Below are positions 10,633 through 20,351 of a DNA stretch of 64,000 bases, one piece after another. The stretch covers positions 38,166-102,165 of the forward strand of contig JAFWNM010000015.1 in the NCBI GenBank assembly GCA_017510335.1. The letters are read 5' to 3'. The notes under the pieces are model-generated. The model did no database searches and was not told where the DNA came from. It worked only from the letters and a program-made list of their open reading frames with translations. A program made the position numbers and the translations under genes. Origin of the DNA: Paracoccaceae bacterium. Lineage in GTDB: Bacteria; Pseudomonadota; Alphaproteobacteria; Rhodobacterales; Rhodobacteraceae. Within the stretch, counting starts at the first letter, position 1, and each line of letters begins with the position of its first letter.

Positions 10633-11424
10633 TCAGCGCCGCAGAAGTTCCAGCGCAATCGATGCCGGCGACATCGAGGCCTGCATTTCCTTGATCTGCG
10701 ACATCACCAGATAGCGCTTGACCAGCTTTTCCATATTTTCGGGTTGCGACAGGTCTTGCAGGTTTGACACGTTAAACCGGCGCGTCACTGCTGATTTCAG
10801 CCGCGTCACCTGCTGGTCCACATCCAATGCCCCGAATTCCTTTGGCAGGCCAAGCGCTGTTTCCATGACCTTGCGCAGGGGGGTATTGCCCAAAACAGCG
10901 AACCATTGCGCGTTTTCCGACGTGAAGCCCTGCACCAGATCGGGCAGTTCCCGTTGCAGGGCCATGGCCATGCGCATATCCTGATTCTGCTCGCCCACCG
11001 CGCGTTCAAAACCGCGCGTCTGGAACTGCGTCACAATCCGGTCCTTCAGACCCTCTGGTGCATCAAGTTTTGACCCGGGCGCAAGAAACTGAAGATCCTG
11101 CGCCAGCGCCTTGTAGCGTTTGTCTGTCAGGCGGTTGGCAAGCGCCTTGCGGTCATCCACGCCATCATCGATGATCTTGCGGATAAACGCCCTGTTGTTG
11201 ATATCATCTTCCAGGCCATAGGCTGACAGGATAACCCGGAACGACCTGCGGTCCTTGACCAGTTCTTCGGTCGATGTGATCGCACCGAAATTCTGGCGAA
11301 AATAATCCAGGTCGTTTTTGACAACAGCCGATTTGACAAAACTGGCTTCCTGCCGTTCTCGGGTCTTGTTCAGAAATGCCCAGCCGGCAAGCCCCCCTGT
11401 GGGAACAACCGGCCGGAAGCTCAT
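10633..11424 (-). CDS. DUF1217 family flagellar-cluster protein
   Basis: The 263-aa product matches the DUF1217 family, found in flagellar gene clusters of Rhodobacterales and other alphaproteobacteria. The conserved features are VVKNDLDYFRQNFG near residue 35, LSAYGLEDDINNRAFIRKI near 65-85, and repeated helical segments of the type SENAQWFAVLGNTPLRKVMETALGLP. It is mostly alpha-helical, with no signal peptide or membrane segment. The ATG at 11424 overlaps the flbT stop by 4 bp, so the two are coupled. The biochemical role is not known. Confidence 0.8.
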   Translation of the reverse strand: MSFRPVVPTGGLAGWAFLNKTRERQEASFVKSAVVKNDLDYFRQNFGAITSTEELVKDRRSFRVILSAYGLEDDINNRAFIRKIIDDGVDDRKALANRLTDKRYKALAQDLQFLAPGSKLDAPEGLKDRIVTQFQTRGFERAVGEQNQDMRMAMALQRELPDLVQGFTSENAQWFAVLGNTPLRKVMETALGLPKEFGALDVDQQVTRLKSAVTRRFNVSNLQDLSQPENMEKLVKRYLVMSQIKEMQASMSPASIALELLRR

Positions 11425-11825
11425 TGCTGGGTCGAGGCAAACAGCCTCGCCTCTCTGGGCAGCAGGGCGCGCAACGCCTTGAGCGCGCAATAATATTCTT
11501 CGTCCATCACAGCAGTGGTCGCGTCGTCCAGCAACTTGCGGCTGTCATGATCGGTGAACACCTGACTCAACTGCTCGATAGAGCGCAGCAGGGGCTGGCG
11601 GGCGTCCTGGGGCGCGGAATCCCCCGACAAGACAAGCTGCGCAAGATAGCAGGTGCGTTTCACTGGTGTGTTGGCCTGCTGCGGGTGGATCGCATCGCGC
11701 AACCGCAGCACATGCGCATTCGGCGTGCGCACCGACAGGCTGGCGCGCCGGTCGCCATTTTCTATTACTGCGCCGTTCAGCAACACGCGTTCATGCGGCG
11801 CAAGGCGGATCACCAGGTTTGTCAT
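11421..11825 (-). CDS. flbT: Flagellar biosynthesis regulator FlbT
   Basis: FlbT binds the 5' region of flagellin mRNA and controls its stability and translation in alphaproteobacteria (best studied in Caulobacter). The 134-aa product shows the family core LRLAPHERVLLNGAVIENGDR type N-terminus, and a helical C-terminus with QVFTDHDSRKLLDDATTAV and YCALKALRALLPREA. It overlaps flaF and the DUF1217 gene by 4 bp each, making a tight three-gene unit downstream of flagellin. Confidence 0.92.
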   Translation of the reverse strand: MTNLVIRLAPHERVLLNGAVIENGDRRASLSVRTPNAHVLRLRDAIHPQQANTPVKRTCYLAQLVLSGDSAPQDARQPLLRSIEQLSQVFTDHDSRKLLDDATTAVMDEEYYCALKALRALLPREARLFASTQQ

Positions 11826-12199
11826 GCCGCGCCTGCCTTGCCGGACAAGCCCCGCATCACTGCCAGATTGATATCGACAAGAACATCGGCGCTATCTTTT
11901 TGGTCCAGCACCAGATCGGTATGGCGCAACGAAAACTGTGCCAACCCAAGTAGTTGCAGGCGCAGCTGGTCAGGCAACTGGTTTCCGGGCGTGGCAAGGT
12001 CGATCGCCAGTTCCACCCAAAGCCTGCGGTTTTCGTGCAGCGCTTCAGCCAAATTTGCAAAGATAAACGGGTGCGCCTTGACCGCAGCGCTTAGCCGGGC
12101 CGTGATTTTTGAAATCAGTTCATACTCGATCGTGCGTGGCGTCTTATAGGCCGTATTCGGCACACCATAGGCGGCGGCAGCCATGACATGGGCGTTCAT
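11822..12199 (-). CDS. flaF: Flagellar biosynthesis regulator FlaF
   Basis: FlaF acts with FlbT in post-transcriptional control and secretion of flagellin. The 125-aa product has the family pattern AYGVPNTAYKTPRTIEYELISKIT and LAEALHENRRLWVELAIDLA. The ATG at 12199 has GGGGA 7 nt upstream; a second ATG at 12184 is possible. It lies 79 bp after the flagellin gene, behind a hairpin, and overlaps flbT by 4 bp. Confidence 0.92.
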   Translation of the reverse strand: MNAHVMAAAAYGVPNTAYKTPRTIEYELISKITARLSAAVKAHPFIFANLAEALHENRRLWVELAIDLATPGNQLPDQLRLQLLGLAQFSLRHTDLVLDQKDSADVLVDINLAVMRGLSGKAGAA

Positions 12200-12242
12200 C
12201 CTGAATCCCCGTTGTGGAATTGAATTAATGACTGATCAGGAC

Positions 12243-12268
12243 GTGAGCCCCCCAAGAAGGGGGCTCAC
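12243..12268 (-). terminator. Hairpin after flagellin gene
   Basis: A perfect 10-bp stem (GTGAGCCCCC / GGGGGCTCAC) with a 6-nt loop sits 10 bp after the flagellin stop codon. There is no T tract on the minus strand, so it may act as a processing or stabilising hairpin rather than a full terminator before flaF. Confidence 0.6.
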
Positions 12269-12278
12269 CTCACTGTTA

Positions 12279-13568
12279 TCAGCGGAACAGTGCCAGAATG
12301 TTCTGGGGCTGCTGGTTCGCAATCGACAGCGACTGGGTTGCCAGCTGCTGCTGCACCTGCAGCGCCTGCAAACGTGCAGACGCGGCTTCCATATCTGCAT
12401 CGACAAGGCTGCCGATGCCCGTTGTCAGTGCGTCAGACAGGTTCTTGATGAATTCTGCCTGTGTGTCGATACGGGTTTGCGCCGAACCGAAAGCCGCTGC
12501 CGAATCAATGGCAGTCTGGATCAGGCCCTCAATCTCGGACAGGGCCGAAGCTGCACCTGTTGCCGAGCTGACATCGATATCATTCAACGCTTCCAGACGG
12601 CCACCAATGGTTGTATCAGCGGCAGCAAATGCGTCCAGACGCACGGAAACGTTGTTGCCCGTACCTGCAGAGTTGGTGAAGGTCAGCTGGTTGTTGCCCG
12701 CACCTGTGACAGTGGCGGTCAGACCTTCAATACCGTTGGCTTCGGCAAAACTGTTGAATGCGGCGGCCAGGCCACGCGCAACATCAGTTTCGGTATCCCC
12801 TTCACGCGCAACATAGCGAATGTCGTTTGCCGACGCGGTTGCCTGTCCAAGGAAAGTGCCAGCGCCAGCGCTTATTGAAACACTGAACCCGTCGCCGGCC
12901 GCAATACCATCAGCCACGATTACGGCGTTCGTCGAGGCGGGCGCAGCGGCGCCGGTAATCGCGGTGGCAGTTCCCGCCGCAGGACCAGTTGCCTTCGCCG
13001 CCAGCGCAGCCGCTGCAAGTGCGGTGCCACTGATCGATGATGCAGTTGTCCCCAGATCCTGTTTGGCCACACCGATATTTGCCGACACAACTGTGCCGTC
13101 AGACGAGCGGTCCAGCGATGACAGCACGTTTACTGCGCCGGAACCCGCGGTTGTTTCACGGTTGGACAACAGGTTCAGACCGTTGAACTGCGCCGCAGTC
13201 GTGATCGAGGTGATCTGTTCGCGCAGCGCAACGATGTCCGTCTGGATTTTCGCACGGTCAACGTTTTCTTCCTGCGCAGAGACAATCGCCCCTTTCATCT
13301 GGGTCAGCAGGTCGGTCACGGTTTCGGCGGCTTGTGTTGCCACAGCCACAGTGGACCGGCCCAGCGCCAGACTGTCAGAAATTGCGGCAAACCCTTTGAC
13401 ATCGGCCTGCATGGTTTTGGAAATGGCCCAGACCGCAGCGTTATCCTTGGCCGAGTTGATGGATTTCCCGGTCGAGATTTCGCTTTGCGTTTGCGCCATG
13501 TTCTTGTTGATACCGCGCATTGTTTGCAGGGCCACCATTGCGCCGGTATTGGTCAGAATGCTTGACAT
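12279..13568 (-). CDS. fliC: Flagellin
   Basis: This is the filament subunit, exported through the flagellar type III system. The 429-aa product has a conserved helical N-terminus (LTNTGAMVALQTMRGINKNM, then STGKSINSAKDNAAVWAIS) and C-terminus (IGSLVDADMEAASARLQALQ...ANQQPQNILALFR) forming the D0/D1 core. Between them is an Ala/Gly/Thr-rich surface domain (~170-330). There is no signal peptide, as expected. The ATG at 13568 gives the normal flagellin start; it is followed downstream by flaF, flbT and DUF1217. No clear sigma-28 or sigma-54 promoter could be picked out by eye in the 218 bp upstream. Confidence 0.95.
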   Translation of the reverse strand: MSSILTNTGAMVALQTMRGINKNMAQTQSEISTGKSINSAKDNAAVWAISKTMQADVKGFAAISDSLALGRSTVAVATQAAETVTDLLTQMKGAIVSAQEENVDRAKIQTDIVALREQITSITTAAQFNGLNLLSNRETTAGSGAVNVLSSLDRSSDGTVVSANIGVAKQDLGTTASSISGTALAAAALAAKATGPAAGTATAITGAAAPASTNAVIVADGIAAGDGFSVSISAGAGTFLGQATASANDIRYVAREGDTETDVARGLAAAFNSFAEANGIEGLTATVTGAGNNQLTFTNSAGTGNNVSVRLDAFAAADTTIGGRLEALNDIDVSSATGAASALSEIEGLIQTAIDSAAAFGSAQTRIDTQAEFIKNLSDALTTGIGSLVDADMEAASARLQALQVQQQLATQSLSIANQQPQNILALFR

Positions 13569-13786
13569 GTTATGCCTTTCGTATTGTGCATTTTGCACAT
13601 GAGTTTTGGGTCACCCACAGGGTGAGGTTTGCTGCATTCTGCATTCAGACGATCAATAACCGCTATCGCCACTCGGATCTTCTGCCGACACCTGAGACAT
13701 TGGCGCAAGCAAGTTACCAGAGCATGAACAGACGCGTGATTCGATATGTTCCACCCTGATTTCCTGCAAACATGGTAAACAAACCC

Positions 13787-14125
13787 TCAGGCGCGATGCG
13801 CCAGTTTCCCCGATCGCGGCAGAAGCGGGCTTTGCGTGCCATCCTTCTGATAAAACGACGTATTTCTTGCCTTGTGGTGGTCCAGGACAATCAGGCGCAC
13901 GCCCGAAATTCCTTTTGCTATCGCGGCCAGAAGTGCTTGATTATGGGCATTTGCATCGCGCAAATCCGCAAGCTTGTTGTCGCGCAAGGGAGTCGCGGAC
14001 AATTTCTGAACCAGGCCTTCCTTTCGTTCGGCCAGCGCCTCAAGGCTGTCGAAATCCGCGCGCAGAAGGGCTTGTTTCTCCTCCTCCAGCAGGGTCCGAA
14101 GCTGTTTGATCATACGCTCACTCAC
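13787..14125 (-). CDS. FlgN-like flagellar chaperone
   Basis: The 112-aa product is highly helical and resembles FlgN-type chaperones, which hold the hook-filament junction proteins before export. Features are the N-terminal heptad-like LRTLLEEEKQALLRADFDSL and the following LAERKEGLVQKL, typical of the FlgN domain. Start: a GTG at 14125 has AGGGGGGACC 7 nt upstream and overlaps the stop of the preceding gene; an ATG at 14113 is the alternative. Similarity is weak in sequence, so the name rests on pattern plus position. Confidence 0.65.
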   Translation of the reverse strand: MSERMIKQLRTLLEEEKQALLRADFDSLEALAERKEGLVQKLSATPLRDNKLADLRDANAHNQALLAAIAKGISGVRLIVLDHHKARNTSFYQKDGTQSPLLPRSGKLAHRA

Positions 14126-14414
14126 GCGCGGTCCCCCCTGTTTCGATCGTGGCGCGCATCACCATTTCGGCCAATCCGATTCCGCCACGCGCGGCAATTG
14201 CGCGGGCCTGCGCATCGACCAGAAACGAGGAAAACTGATCTTCCCCCACCCCGCCTTCAATCCCGGTGGTGGGCTTGCCGGCACCCGCCGCGCGCAGCAT
14301 CTCCGCAAGGACAAGGGCTTCGAATTCCACAGCGCTGGCTGCCTGTTGCGTCTGACTGGTTGACACCCTGTCGCGCGCAGGCATCTGCGCATGAAGTAAT
14401 GTAAGTTCCGGCAT
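14118..14414 (-). CDS. Rod-binding protein, FlgJ N-terminal domain-like
   Basis: The 98-aa product matches the short rod-binding domain (FlgJ N-terminus) without the muramidase domain, as is usual in alphaproteobacteria. Key pattern: EFEALVLAEMLRAAG, then GVGEDQFSSFLVDAQARAIA and GGIGLAEMV. It would help assemble the flagellar rod in the periplasm. The ATG at 14414 has AGGGGAC upstream. It overlaps the FlgN-like gene. Confidence 0.8.
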   Translation of the reverse strand: MPELTLLHAQMPARDRVSTSQTQQAASAVEFEALVLAEMLRAAGAGKPTTGIEGGVGEDQFSSFLVDAQARAIAARGGIGLAEMVMRATIETGGTARE

Positions 14415-14514
14415 CTTTCGTCCCCTTTTCTGAGTCGCGTTCTTCAAAATACCTGCGGTCTGGTAAAGATTCGGTAATCACTTCGTGGGATGGTGCATCA
14501 TCCAGGAGGATGCG

Positions 14515-15939
14515 ATGATCATCGGACTTGTAGTGGACACAAATGTGACGCAAGGCGCGGTTGCTGGCGACATCAAGACGCCGGACCCCGCCGCGCAAAC
14601 CGGACAGAGTTTTGCACGCGTGCTGGCCAACCAGACAGCTGCGGCCACGCGTGGCGCGCAGCCCCTTGCGCCCGCGCAGCCGGAACAGGCCGCCCCCCCC
14701 GCACCGGACCCGTCTGATGAGGATGACATGGTCCTGACAACCATCCTGACCCCAGAAGATGAGGACAACCCGCCAGCGCCAGACCTGTTGGCCATGGATG
14801 AGGGGTCTGAACTTCTGGCGCAAACACCGCTGCCGGATGACATGGAAAACGGGGACATGCTGCCTGCCCCGGATCGCACCGGGCTTTCGCTCCCCCGCGG
14901 GGAAGCCGCGCACGCGGCCCTGCACGACGGGACGCGTGACAAACTGCCCCCGTCCGACACCGGCAGCGCGGTGGGGCGCGGCGACACGGCGCCCGTGACG
15001 CGCAAACGCCCGTTGACGGCGGTTGAATTCCATATCGCACCACAGATCCGGCAGGAAACGCCCACAACATCGCCCATAACAACAGCCGGATACGCAGCTT
15101 CTGCCGGGTCCATGGCGGGGCCGTTGGTGCCAGCGATTGCGGACATGGACGCGGCAGCGCAGGACGCAGTCTGGCAGGCCGGTCCCGCAGACGCCACTGC
15201 AGACATGCCCGCGGCGCAGTTGGCAGGGGCGCTTGCGGCCGGTCAGGACCTTCTCCTTGGTGGGGGGCGCGCAGCCCCCGTTGGGCGCGCGAAATACGGC
15301 GCTGCGGACATTTCCTATGTGGTTCGGACACCCGAAGAAACGGCCGCAAGCCCGGATTACCAGACACGCCCCCAACCAACCCCCGCACAGCCACAGACCG
15401 ACACGCTTTTGCAGACTGACGCATTTGCTGTGGAGCAGCTTCTGAACCAGGCCACCGCCGAGTCACAAGTTCAAACCTCTGATCCGCAGACCCTTGCGGC
15501 CAGTGAAAACCCGACCAGCCAGGTCCTGCGCGCTACCGGCGCGATGATGCGCGCCGAGGCGGCTTTGTCCTCCAGCGTGGCGCAGGCGTTGCAAACTGTG
15601 TCCGAAAACGGTCAAGGCGTGTTCGAACTTGATATCTGGGACGGTGTGGGCGGCAAGTTGCGGATTTCCGTGTCGGCAATTGATGGCGCAGTCCAGATTT
15701 CCATGCTGTCCGGCAGGGTCGATATGCTGGACCTGTTGAAAAGATCCCTCAACCTGCTGCGCGACGACCTGACAGCGCTCGGGTTCAAAAGCATCGACCT
15801 AAAACTGGTCAACGCCGGCGCGGCCACGCCGTTGCACCAGTTGCAGGTTTCGCACCCCGCCACCCGGCCCCGGGCCGATATGGTTTTCGACACCCCGTCC
15901 AGCCCGCCGCGCCCCGCCGGGATTGACCTTCGGCTATAG
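14515..15939 (+). CDS. fliK: Flagellar hook-length control protein FliK-like
   Basis: The 474-aa product is low-complexity (Ala, Pro, Asp, Thr rich) for its first ~350 residues. It ends in a Flg_hook-type domain, with GVFELDIWDGVGGKLRISVSA and MLSGRVDMLDLLKRSLNLLRDDLTALGFKSIDLKLV. Such proteins measure hook length and switch the export apparatus to filament subunits. The ATG at 14515 has a strong AGGAGG site, so the upstream in-frame codons are dismissed. It is divergent from the FlgJ-like gene and 77 bp upstream of flgD, the cap protein made at the same stage. Confidence 0.85.
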   Translation: MIIGLVVDTNVTQGAVAGDIKTPDPAAQTGQSFARVLANQTAAATRGAQPLAPAQPEQAAPPAPDPSDEDDMVLTTILTPEDEDNPPAPDLLAMDEGSELLAQTPLPDDMENGDMLPAPDRTGLSLPRGEAAHAALHDGTRDKLPPSDTGSAVGRGDTAPVTRKRPLTAVEFHIAPQIRQETPTTSPITTAGYAASAGSMAGPLVPAIADMDAAAQDAVWQAGPADATADMPAAQLAGALAAGQDLLLGGGRAAPVGRAKYGAADISYVVRTPEETAASPDYQTRPQPTPAQPQTDTLLQTDAFAVEQLLNQATAESQVQTSDPQTLAASENPTSQVLRATGAMMRAEAALSSSVAQALQTVSENGQGVFELDIWDGVGGKLRISVSAIDGAVQISMLSGRVDMLDLLKRSLNLLRDDLTALGFKSIDLKLVNAGAATPLHQLQVSHPATRPRADMVFDTPSSPPRPAGIDLRL

Positions 15940-16016
15940 CCGCCCCCCGCACCGGCACAGGCCCGGCCCTGTCCCGCCATCACGCCCGCGCAGCCACATA
16001 TATATCGAGAGCGACC

Positions 16017-16673
16017 ATGTTCAGCATCCAAAACGACATATCCGCCAATCCAGCAACAAACGCTGCACCGCAAGCGGCGAAAACAGCTTTCAGCGACGGG
16101 TCCGATTTTGCGATGTTTCTGCGCATGTTGACCACACAAATGCAGAACCAGAACCCGTTGAACCCGGTTGAGGCATCCGACTTCGCGGTACAGCTTGCGA
16201 CATTTTCGGGGGTCGAACAACAAATCCAGACCAACCAGTTGCTGGGCCGGCTGGCCGACCAGATGGTATTTTCCGATCTGGCGAACTGGTTGAACAAGGA
16301 CGTGGCGACAGATGCGCCAGTCCGGTATTCCGGGGCACCCCTGACACTTCACGCCGCCCCTGTCCCAGAGGCGACACAGCGCGAACTGGTGATTTCTTCA
16401 GTTCAAGGGCAGGAACTTGCGCGCGTCCCCGTCGGCGCCGGACAAAGTGACATTGTCATTGACCTGGCCCATGACGTGCCAACCGCCCTTCCCCACGGAT
16501 CTTACCAGTTCACGGTAGAGGATTTCAACACCAGCGGCAGGTTGTCCACTACCAGCGCCATGCATTATTCCCCTGTTCAGGAAGTGCGCAACATCAACGG
16601 CCAGGTTGTTCTGGTTCTGGACGGCGGGGCGCAGGTCAACAGTTCGCAGATCACCGGCATACGGGGGTCGTAA
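16017..16673 (+). CDS. flgD: Flagellar hook assembly scaffold FlgD
   Basis: FlgD caps the growing hook and is needed for its assembly. The 218-aa product has the FlgD signature FLRMLTTQMQNQNPLNPVEASDFAVQLATFSGVEQQ in its N-terminal domain (quoted in parts: LTTQMQNQNPLNP, then DFAVQLATFSGVEQ). A central FLIG/FlgD-Ig-like beta region follows. It sits directly behind fliK on the same strand, so the two likely form one unit. Confidence 0.93.
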   Translation: MFSIQNDISANPATNAAPQAAKTAFSDGSDFAMFLRMLTTQMQNQNPLNPVEASDFAVQLATFSGVEQQIQTNQLLGRLADQMVFSDLANWLNKDVATDAPVRYSGAPLTLHAAPVPEATQRELVISSVQGQELARVPVGAGQSDIVIDLAHDVPTALPHGSYQFTVEDFNTSGRLSTTSAMHYSPVQEVRNINGQVVLVLDGGAQVNSSQITGIRGS

Positions 16674-17146
16674 CAGGTCAGGGCGGGGTATCCCGCGGCG
16701 GTGCCCTTGCAGATACACGCCACCCGCGCGCCGTTTTGGGGTGACGGGCGGCGTGCGGAACGCAAGATGCCTGAAACCGCCCTGCCAGTCTTTCACCGCA
16801 AATAGCCGGCACCTGCCCGATCACGGCAGGAAAGCTTTGGCTTAGGTGTTCGCGCCGCAGGGCATCACGCACTCCCTCGTCGTAAGGCAGCAGGCATGCC
16901 CCTTGGCTGCGCTTGTCAACCAGCCCGCGCGCGAATGAAAACTCGCCCCAGCGCGTGCCCCGGACGCAAGGAACCAGTCCCCGCGCTTGTGCAACATACC
17001 GTCGAAACCCGACGCGCAATCCGGGCACGGGCCACCTGCCTTGCGCTTGAAACATGTCACCGCGCAGTCACGCGACATACTCTAAGTTATTGATTTTGAA
17101 ATCCAAGAAAGCTCAAAACCAGTTCCCGGCTTTGCGCAGAATTGCC
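16674..17146. other. Gene-free stretch between flgD and betA
   Basis: Roughly 470 bp contain no open frame I can assign. A 125-codon minus-strand frame (16678-17055) has a basic, Arg/Ala-rich product with no recognisable family or ribosome site. The right end holds copy 2 of the interspersed repeat. It may be a remnant of a lost gene, but I see no specific homology to support that. Confidence 0.5.
17053..17145 (+). repeat. Interspersed repeat, long degenerate copy 2
   Basis: The unit starts with an imperfect ATGTC...GACAT stem. It continues through TCTAAGTTATTGATTTTG and CCAAGAAAGCTC and ends with the core AACCAGTTCCCGGCTTTG. It aligns along its length with the reverse complement of 50282-50376. 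It lies directly before the betA stop. Confidence 0.6.
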
Positions 17147-18787
17147 CTAGCGCTGGGACATTTCCCAGTCAGGATGACTGCGCGGCGACAGGTTTTCAGA
17201 AGCAAGCCTGCGCCCCAGAATATGGTCGGCCATCTTTTCCCCCACCATGATGGAAGGTGCATTCAGGTTCCCGTTGGTGATGCGCGGAAAAACAGAACTG
17301 TCGGCCACCCGCAGGCCCTGAACCCCGATAACGCGCCCCTGCGGGTCAACAACCGCGCCGGGGTCATCTGCCCGGCCCATACGCGCCGTGCCGCAAGGGT
17401 GATAGGCACTTTCGACATGGTCGCGAATGAACGCATCCAGTTGAGCATCCTCGACCAGATCGGCCCCTGGCTGGATTTCGCGGTCCAGATAGGGTTTGAA
17501 CGCCGCCTGCCCCGTGATGTCACGCGTCAGGCGGATGCAGCTGCGAAATTCCGACCAGTCATCAGGATGGCTCATGTAGTTGAAACACACGCGCGGGGCG
17601 TCTTGGGGGTGCGCGGAACGCAGGCGCACCCACCCCCGGCTTTTCGACCGCATCGGCCCCACATGGGTCTGGAATCCGTGCCCCTCGGCCACGGCCTTGC
17701 CGTCATAGCGCACTGCAATGGGCAGGAAATGATACTGGATGTCGGGATAATCGACACCGGCGCGCGACCTGATAAAGGCACAGGCTTCAAACTGGTTCGA
17801 CGCCCCCGGCCCCCTGCGCGTGAACAACCACCTTGCCCCCACCCATGCCTTGCCCGGCAGCGACCAGTATTTATAAAGCGTGATGGGCTGTGTGGCGGCA
17901 TATTGTAAATACAGCTCCAGATGATCTTGCAGGTTTTGCCCGACACCGGCACGGTCCGCGCGCAGCGCAATGCCATGTTCCGCCAGATGGGCGGCAGGGC
18001 CAATGCCCGACAGCATCAGCAATTTCGGGGTGTTCAGGCTGGACGCGGCCAAAATAACCTCTGCGCGCGCCAGAAGACTGCGCCCATCTGTCAGCCTGAC
18101 ACCAGTTGCGCGGTTGTGGTCGTCAAACACCACCTGTGCCACTTCGGCACGCAACAGGCGCGCGTTGCCAGTTGCCAGCGCGGGGCGCAAATATGCATCG
18201 GCCGCCGACCAGCGCCGCCCCCGCCAGATCGTGGCCTCCATGGCGCCAAACCCTTCTTGGGCGGCCCCGTTGTAATCATCGGTCAGGGCATAGCCTGCCT
18301 GCGCACCGGCCTGGATAAAGGCATCGAATAACGGGTTTTCGCGCGTCCCGCGCGTGACATGCAATGGCCCGTCCGTCCCGCGCCAGGGCGACGGGGCCGG
18401 GCCGTGCCAGTGCTCCATGCGTTTGAAGTAGGGCAGCACATCGCTATAGCCCCAGCCGCTTGCGCCACTCTCGGCCCAATGGTCGAAATCGCGCGCATGA
18501 CCGCGCACATAGACCATGCCATTAATGCTGGACGACCCGCCAATGACCCGCCCGCGCGGGCAGGCCAGAACCCGCCCCCCCAGATGTGGTTCCGGTTCGG
18601 TGCGATAGCCCCAGTCATACCGGCGCATGTTCATCGGATAGGACAGCGCACCGGGCATACGGATGAAGGGGCCCGCATCACTGCCCCCCGCTTCGATGAC
18701 CAGCACGCGATGGCCCGCCTCTGACAGCCGCAAGGCAACAGCGGACCCACCGGACCCGGCACCTACGATAATATAATCAGCCTCCAT
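17147..18787 (-). CDS. betA: Choline dehydrogenase (GMC oxidoreductase)
   Basis: BetA is a membrane-associated FAD enzyme that oxidises choline to betaine aldehyde. The 546-aa product has the GMC fold: the N-terminal dinucleotide motif [21 protein letters not shown] signature 1 in [19 protein letters not shown], signature 2 near [17 protein letters not shown], and a C-terminal active-site region [11 protein letters not shown]...[12 protein letters not shown]. The ATG at 18787 is used; a GTG directly upstream is in frame. It follows betB after a hairpin, completing the choline-to-glycine-betaine pathway with betB. Confidence 0.92.
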   Translation of the reverse strand: MEADYIIVGAGSGGSAVALRLSEAGHRVLVIEAGGSDAGPFIRMPGALSYPMNMRRYDWGYRTEPEPHLGGRVLACPRGRVIGGSSSINGMVYVRGHARDFDHWAESGASGWGYSDVLPYFKRMEHWHGPAPSPWRGTDGPLHVTRGTRENPLFDAFIQAGAQAGYALTDDYNGAAQEGFGAMEATIWRGRRWSAADAYLRPALATGNARLLRAEVAQVVFDDHNRATGVRLTDGRSLLARAEVILAASSLNTPKLLMLSGIGPAAHLAEHGIALRADRAGVGQNLQDHLELYLQYAATQPITLYKYWSLPGKAWVGARWLFTRRGPGASNQFEACAFIRSRAGVDYPDIQYHFLPIAVRYDGKAVAEGHGFQTHVGPMRSKSRGWVRLRSAHPQDAPRVCFNYMSHPDDWSEFRSCIRLTRDITGQAAFKPYLDREIQPGADLVEDAQLDAFIRDHVESAYHPCGTARMGRADDPGAVVDPQGRVIGVQGLRVADSSVFPRITNGNLNAPSIMVGEKMADHILGRRLASENLSPRSHPDWEMSQR

Positions 18788-18842
18788 CACGGCCTACCCC
18801 TACCCTAGCGGTTGCGCCCGCGCGCGCCTGCGCGCGCCAAGG

Positions 18843-18871
18843 AAAAAACAGTCGCGCGCCGTCAGGCGCGC
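18843..18871 (-). terminator. Intrinsic terminator after betB
   Basis: On the minus strand a 7-bp stem (GCGCGCC / GGCGCGC) with loop TGAC is followed, after five bases, by six T residues. It lies 28 bp after the betB stop and before betA, so betA may depend on read-through or its own promoter. Confidence 0.6.
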
Positions 18872-18899
18872 GTCCGCAAGGTCAAGCCGGGTCAGGCGG

Positions 18900-20351
18900 T
18901 CAATAGGGGGCGTCGACATCGCCCAAACCCAGATAGACCGACTTGATGCGTGTGTAATGCTCCAGCGCCGCATGCCCGTTTTCGCGCCCCACGCCGCTGG
19001 CCTTTACCCCCCCGAAAGGCATTTCCACCGGGGTCAGGTTATAGGCATTCACCCAGACTGTGCCCGCCTGCATTGCGCCCGCGACACGGTGCGCGCGCGC
19101 CAGATCGCGGGTGAACACCCCGGCGGCCAGGCCATATTCGGTTGCATTGGCGCGCGCGACCACATCGGTTTCCCCGTTGAAATCCAGAACCGACATCACG
19201 GGGCCAAAAATTTCCTGCTGCGCCAGCGCCATGTCATCGCGCACATCTGCAAAAACAGTCGGTTGCACGAAACAGCCGCTTGTTCCGTGGCGTGCGCCGC
19301 CACAGACCAGCCGCGCACCATCTTTGACACCGCGCGCAATATGGCCCAGCACCTTGTCCATCTGCGCTTCAGACACAAGCGGGCCCATCTGTGTCTGTGG
19401 GTCCAGTGGGTCGCCCAGCCTGATCTGGCGGGTGCGCACGACCAGCCGGTCCAGAAATTCCGCCTTGATACGCTGGTGCACGAAGACCCGCGTGCCGTTG
19501 GAACAGATTTGCCCCGCCGAATAGAAATTGCCCAAAATGGCCGCGCTGACCGCGTTTTCCACATCGGCATCGTCGAAAATGATCAACGGTGATTTGCCGC
19601 CCAGTTCCATGGTTACGGCACGAATACCTTGCGCAGCCGCAGCATAGACCTTGCGCCCTGTGGGCACAGACCCCGTCAGCGACACTTTGGCCACGCGCGC
19701 GTCGCTGGCCAGCGCTGCCCCCACAGCACCGCGCCCCTGCACCACATTGAACAGCCCTGCAGGCAAGCCCGCCTCTTGCAGGATTTCGGCCAGCGCCAGC
19801 GCGCTCAGCGGGGTCAGTTCTGAGGGCTTGAACACCATTGCATTGCCAAATGCCAGCGCGGGCGCGGCTTTCCAGCAGGCAATCTGGATGGGGTAATTCC
19901 ACGCCCCGATCCCCGCGCAAACCCCCAGCGCCTCGCGCAGGGTATAGGCCATGTCGCGGCCCAGCGGAATGGTCTGGCCTGTGACCGTGGGCGCGAAACC
20001 CGCGAAATATTCAAACGCATCCGCGCCCGATGCCGCATCTGCGACCAGTGTTTCCTGCAGGGGTTTGCCTGTGTCCTGCGTTTCCAGCACTGACAATTCC
20101 TGGTTGCGCGCGCGCAATATCATTGCTGCGCGGTGCAGAATACGCCCGCGCTCCACTGGTGGCAGTGCGGCCCATGCCGGTTGTGCATCGCGCGCCGCGT
20201 CCAGGGCGCGCGACATGATGTCGGGTGTCGCCTCGTGCAGGCGCGCGATCACCGCGCCAGTGGCAGGATGGGTGCTGTCGAATGCCGCGCCGCGCGTGTC
20301 CTCGACGAAGTCGCCGGCAATGAAATGGCTGGCTTTGGGCTGTGCGTTCAT
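18900..20351 (-). CDS. betB: Betaine aldehyde dehydrogenase
   Basis: BetB is an NAD(P)-dependent aldehyde dehydrogenase that makes glycine betaine, an osmoprotectant and, in marine bacteria, a carbon and nitrogen source. The 483-aa product has the family residues: the Glu in [13 protein letters not shown], the catalytic Cys in [16 protein letters not shown], and the C-terminal [15 protein letters not shown]. The start codon overlaps the betI stop by 4 bp, so betI-betB are coupled. Confidence 0.94.
   Translation of the reverse strand: MNAQPKASHFIAGDFVEDTRGAAFDSTHPATGAVIARLHEATPDIMSRALDAARDAQPAWAALPPVERGRILHRAAMILRARNQELSVLETQDTGKPLQETLVADAASGADAFEYFAGFAPTVTGQTIPLGRDMAYTLREALGVCAGIGAWNYPIQIACWKAAPALAFGNAMVFKPSELTPLSALALAEILQEAGLPAGLFNVVQGRGAVGAALASDARVAKVSLTGSVPTGRKVYAAAAQGIRAVTMELGGKSPLIIFDDADVENAVSAAILGNFYSAGQICSNGTRVFVHQRIKAEFLDRLVVRTRQIRLGDPLDPQTQMGPLVSEAQMDKVLGHIARGVKDGARLVCGGARHGTSGCFVQPTVFADVRDDMALAQQEIFGPVMSVLDFNGETDVVARANATEYGLAAGVFTRDLARAHRVAGAMQAGTVWVNAYNLTPVEMPFGGVKASGVGRENGHAALEHYTRIKSVYLGLGDVDAPY

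Noticed and set aside
16678-17055. 125-codon minus-strand frame between flgD and betA
   Set aside because: Arg/Ala-rich with no family pattern, no ribosome site and overlap with the repeat; probably a frame opened by high GC.
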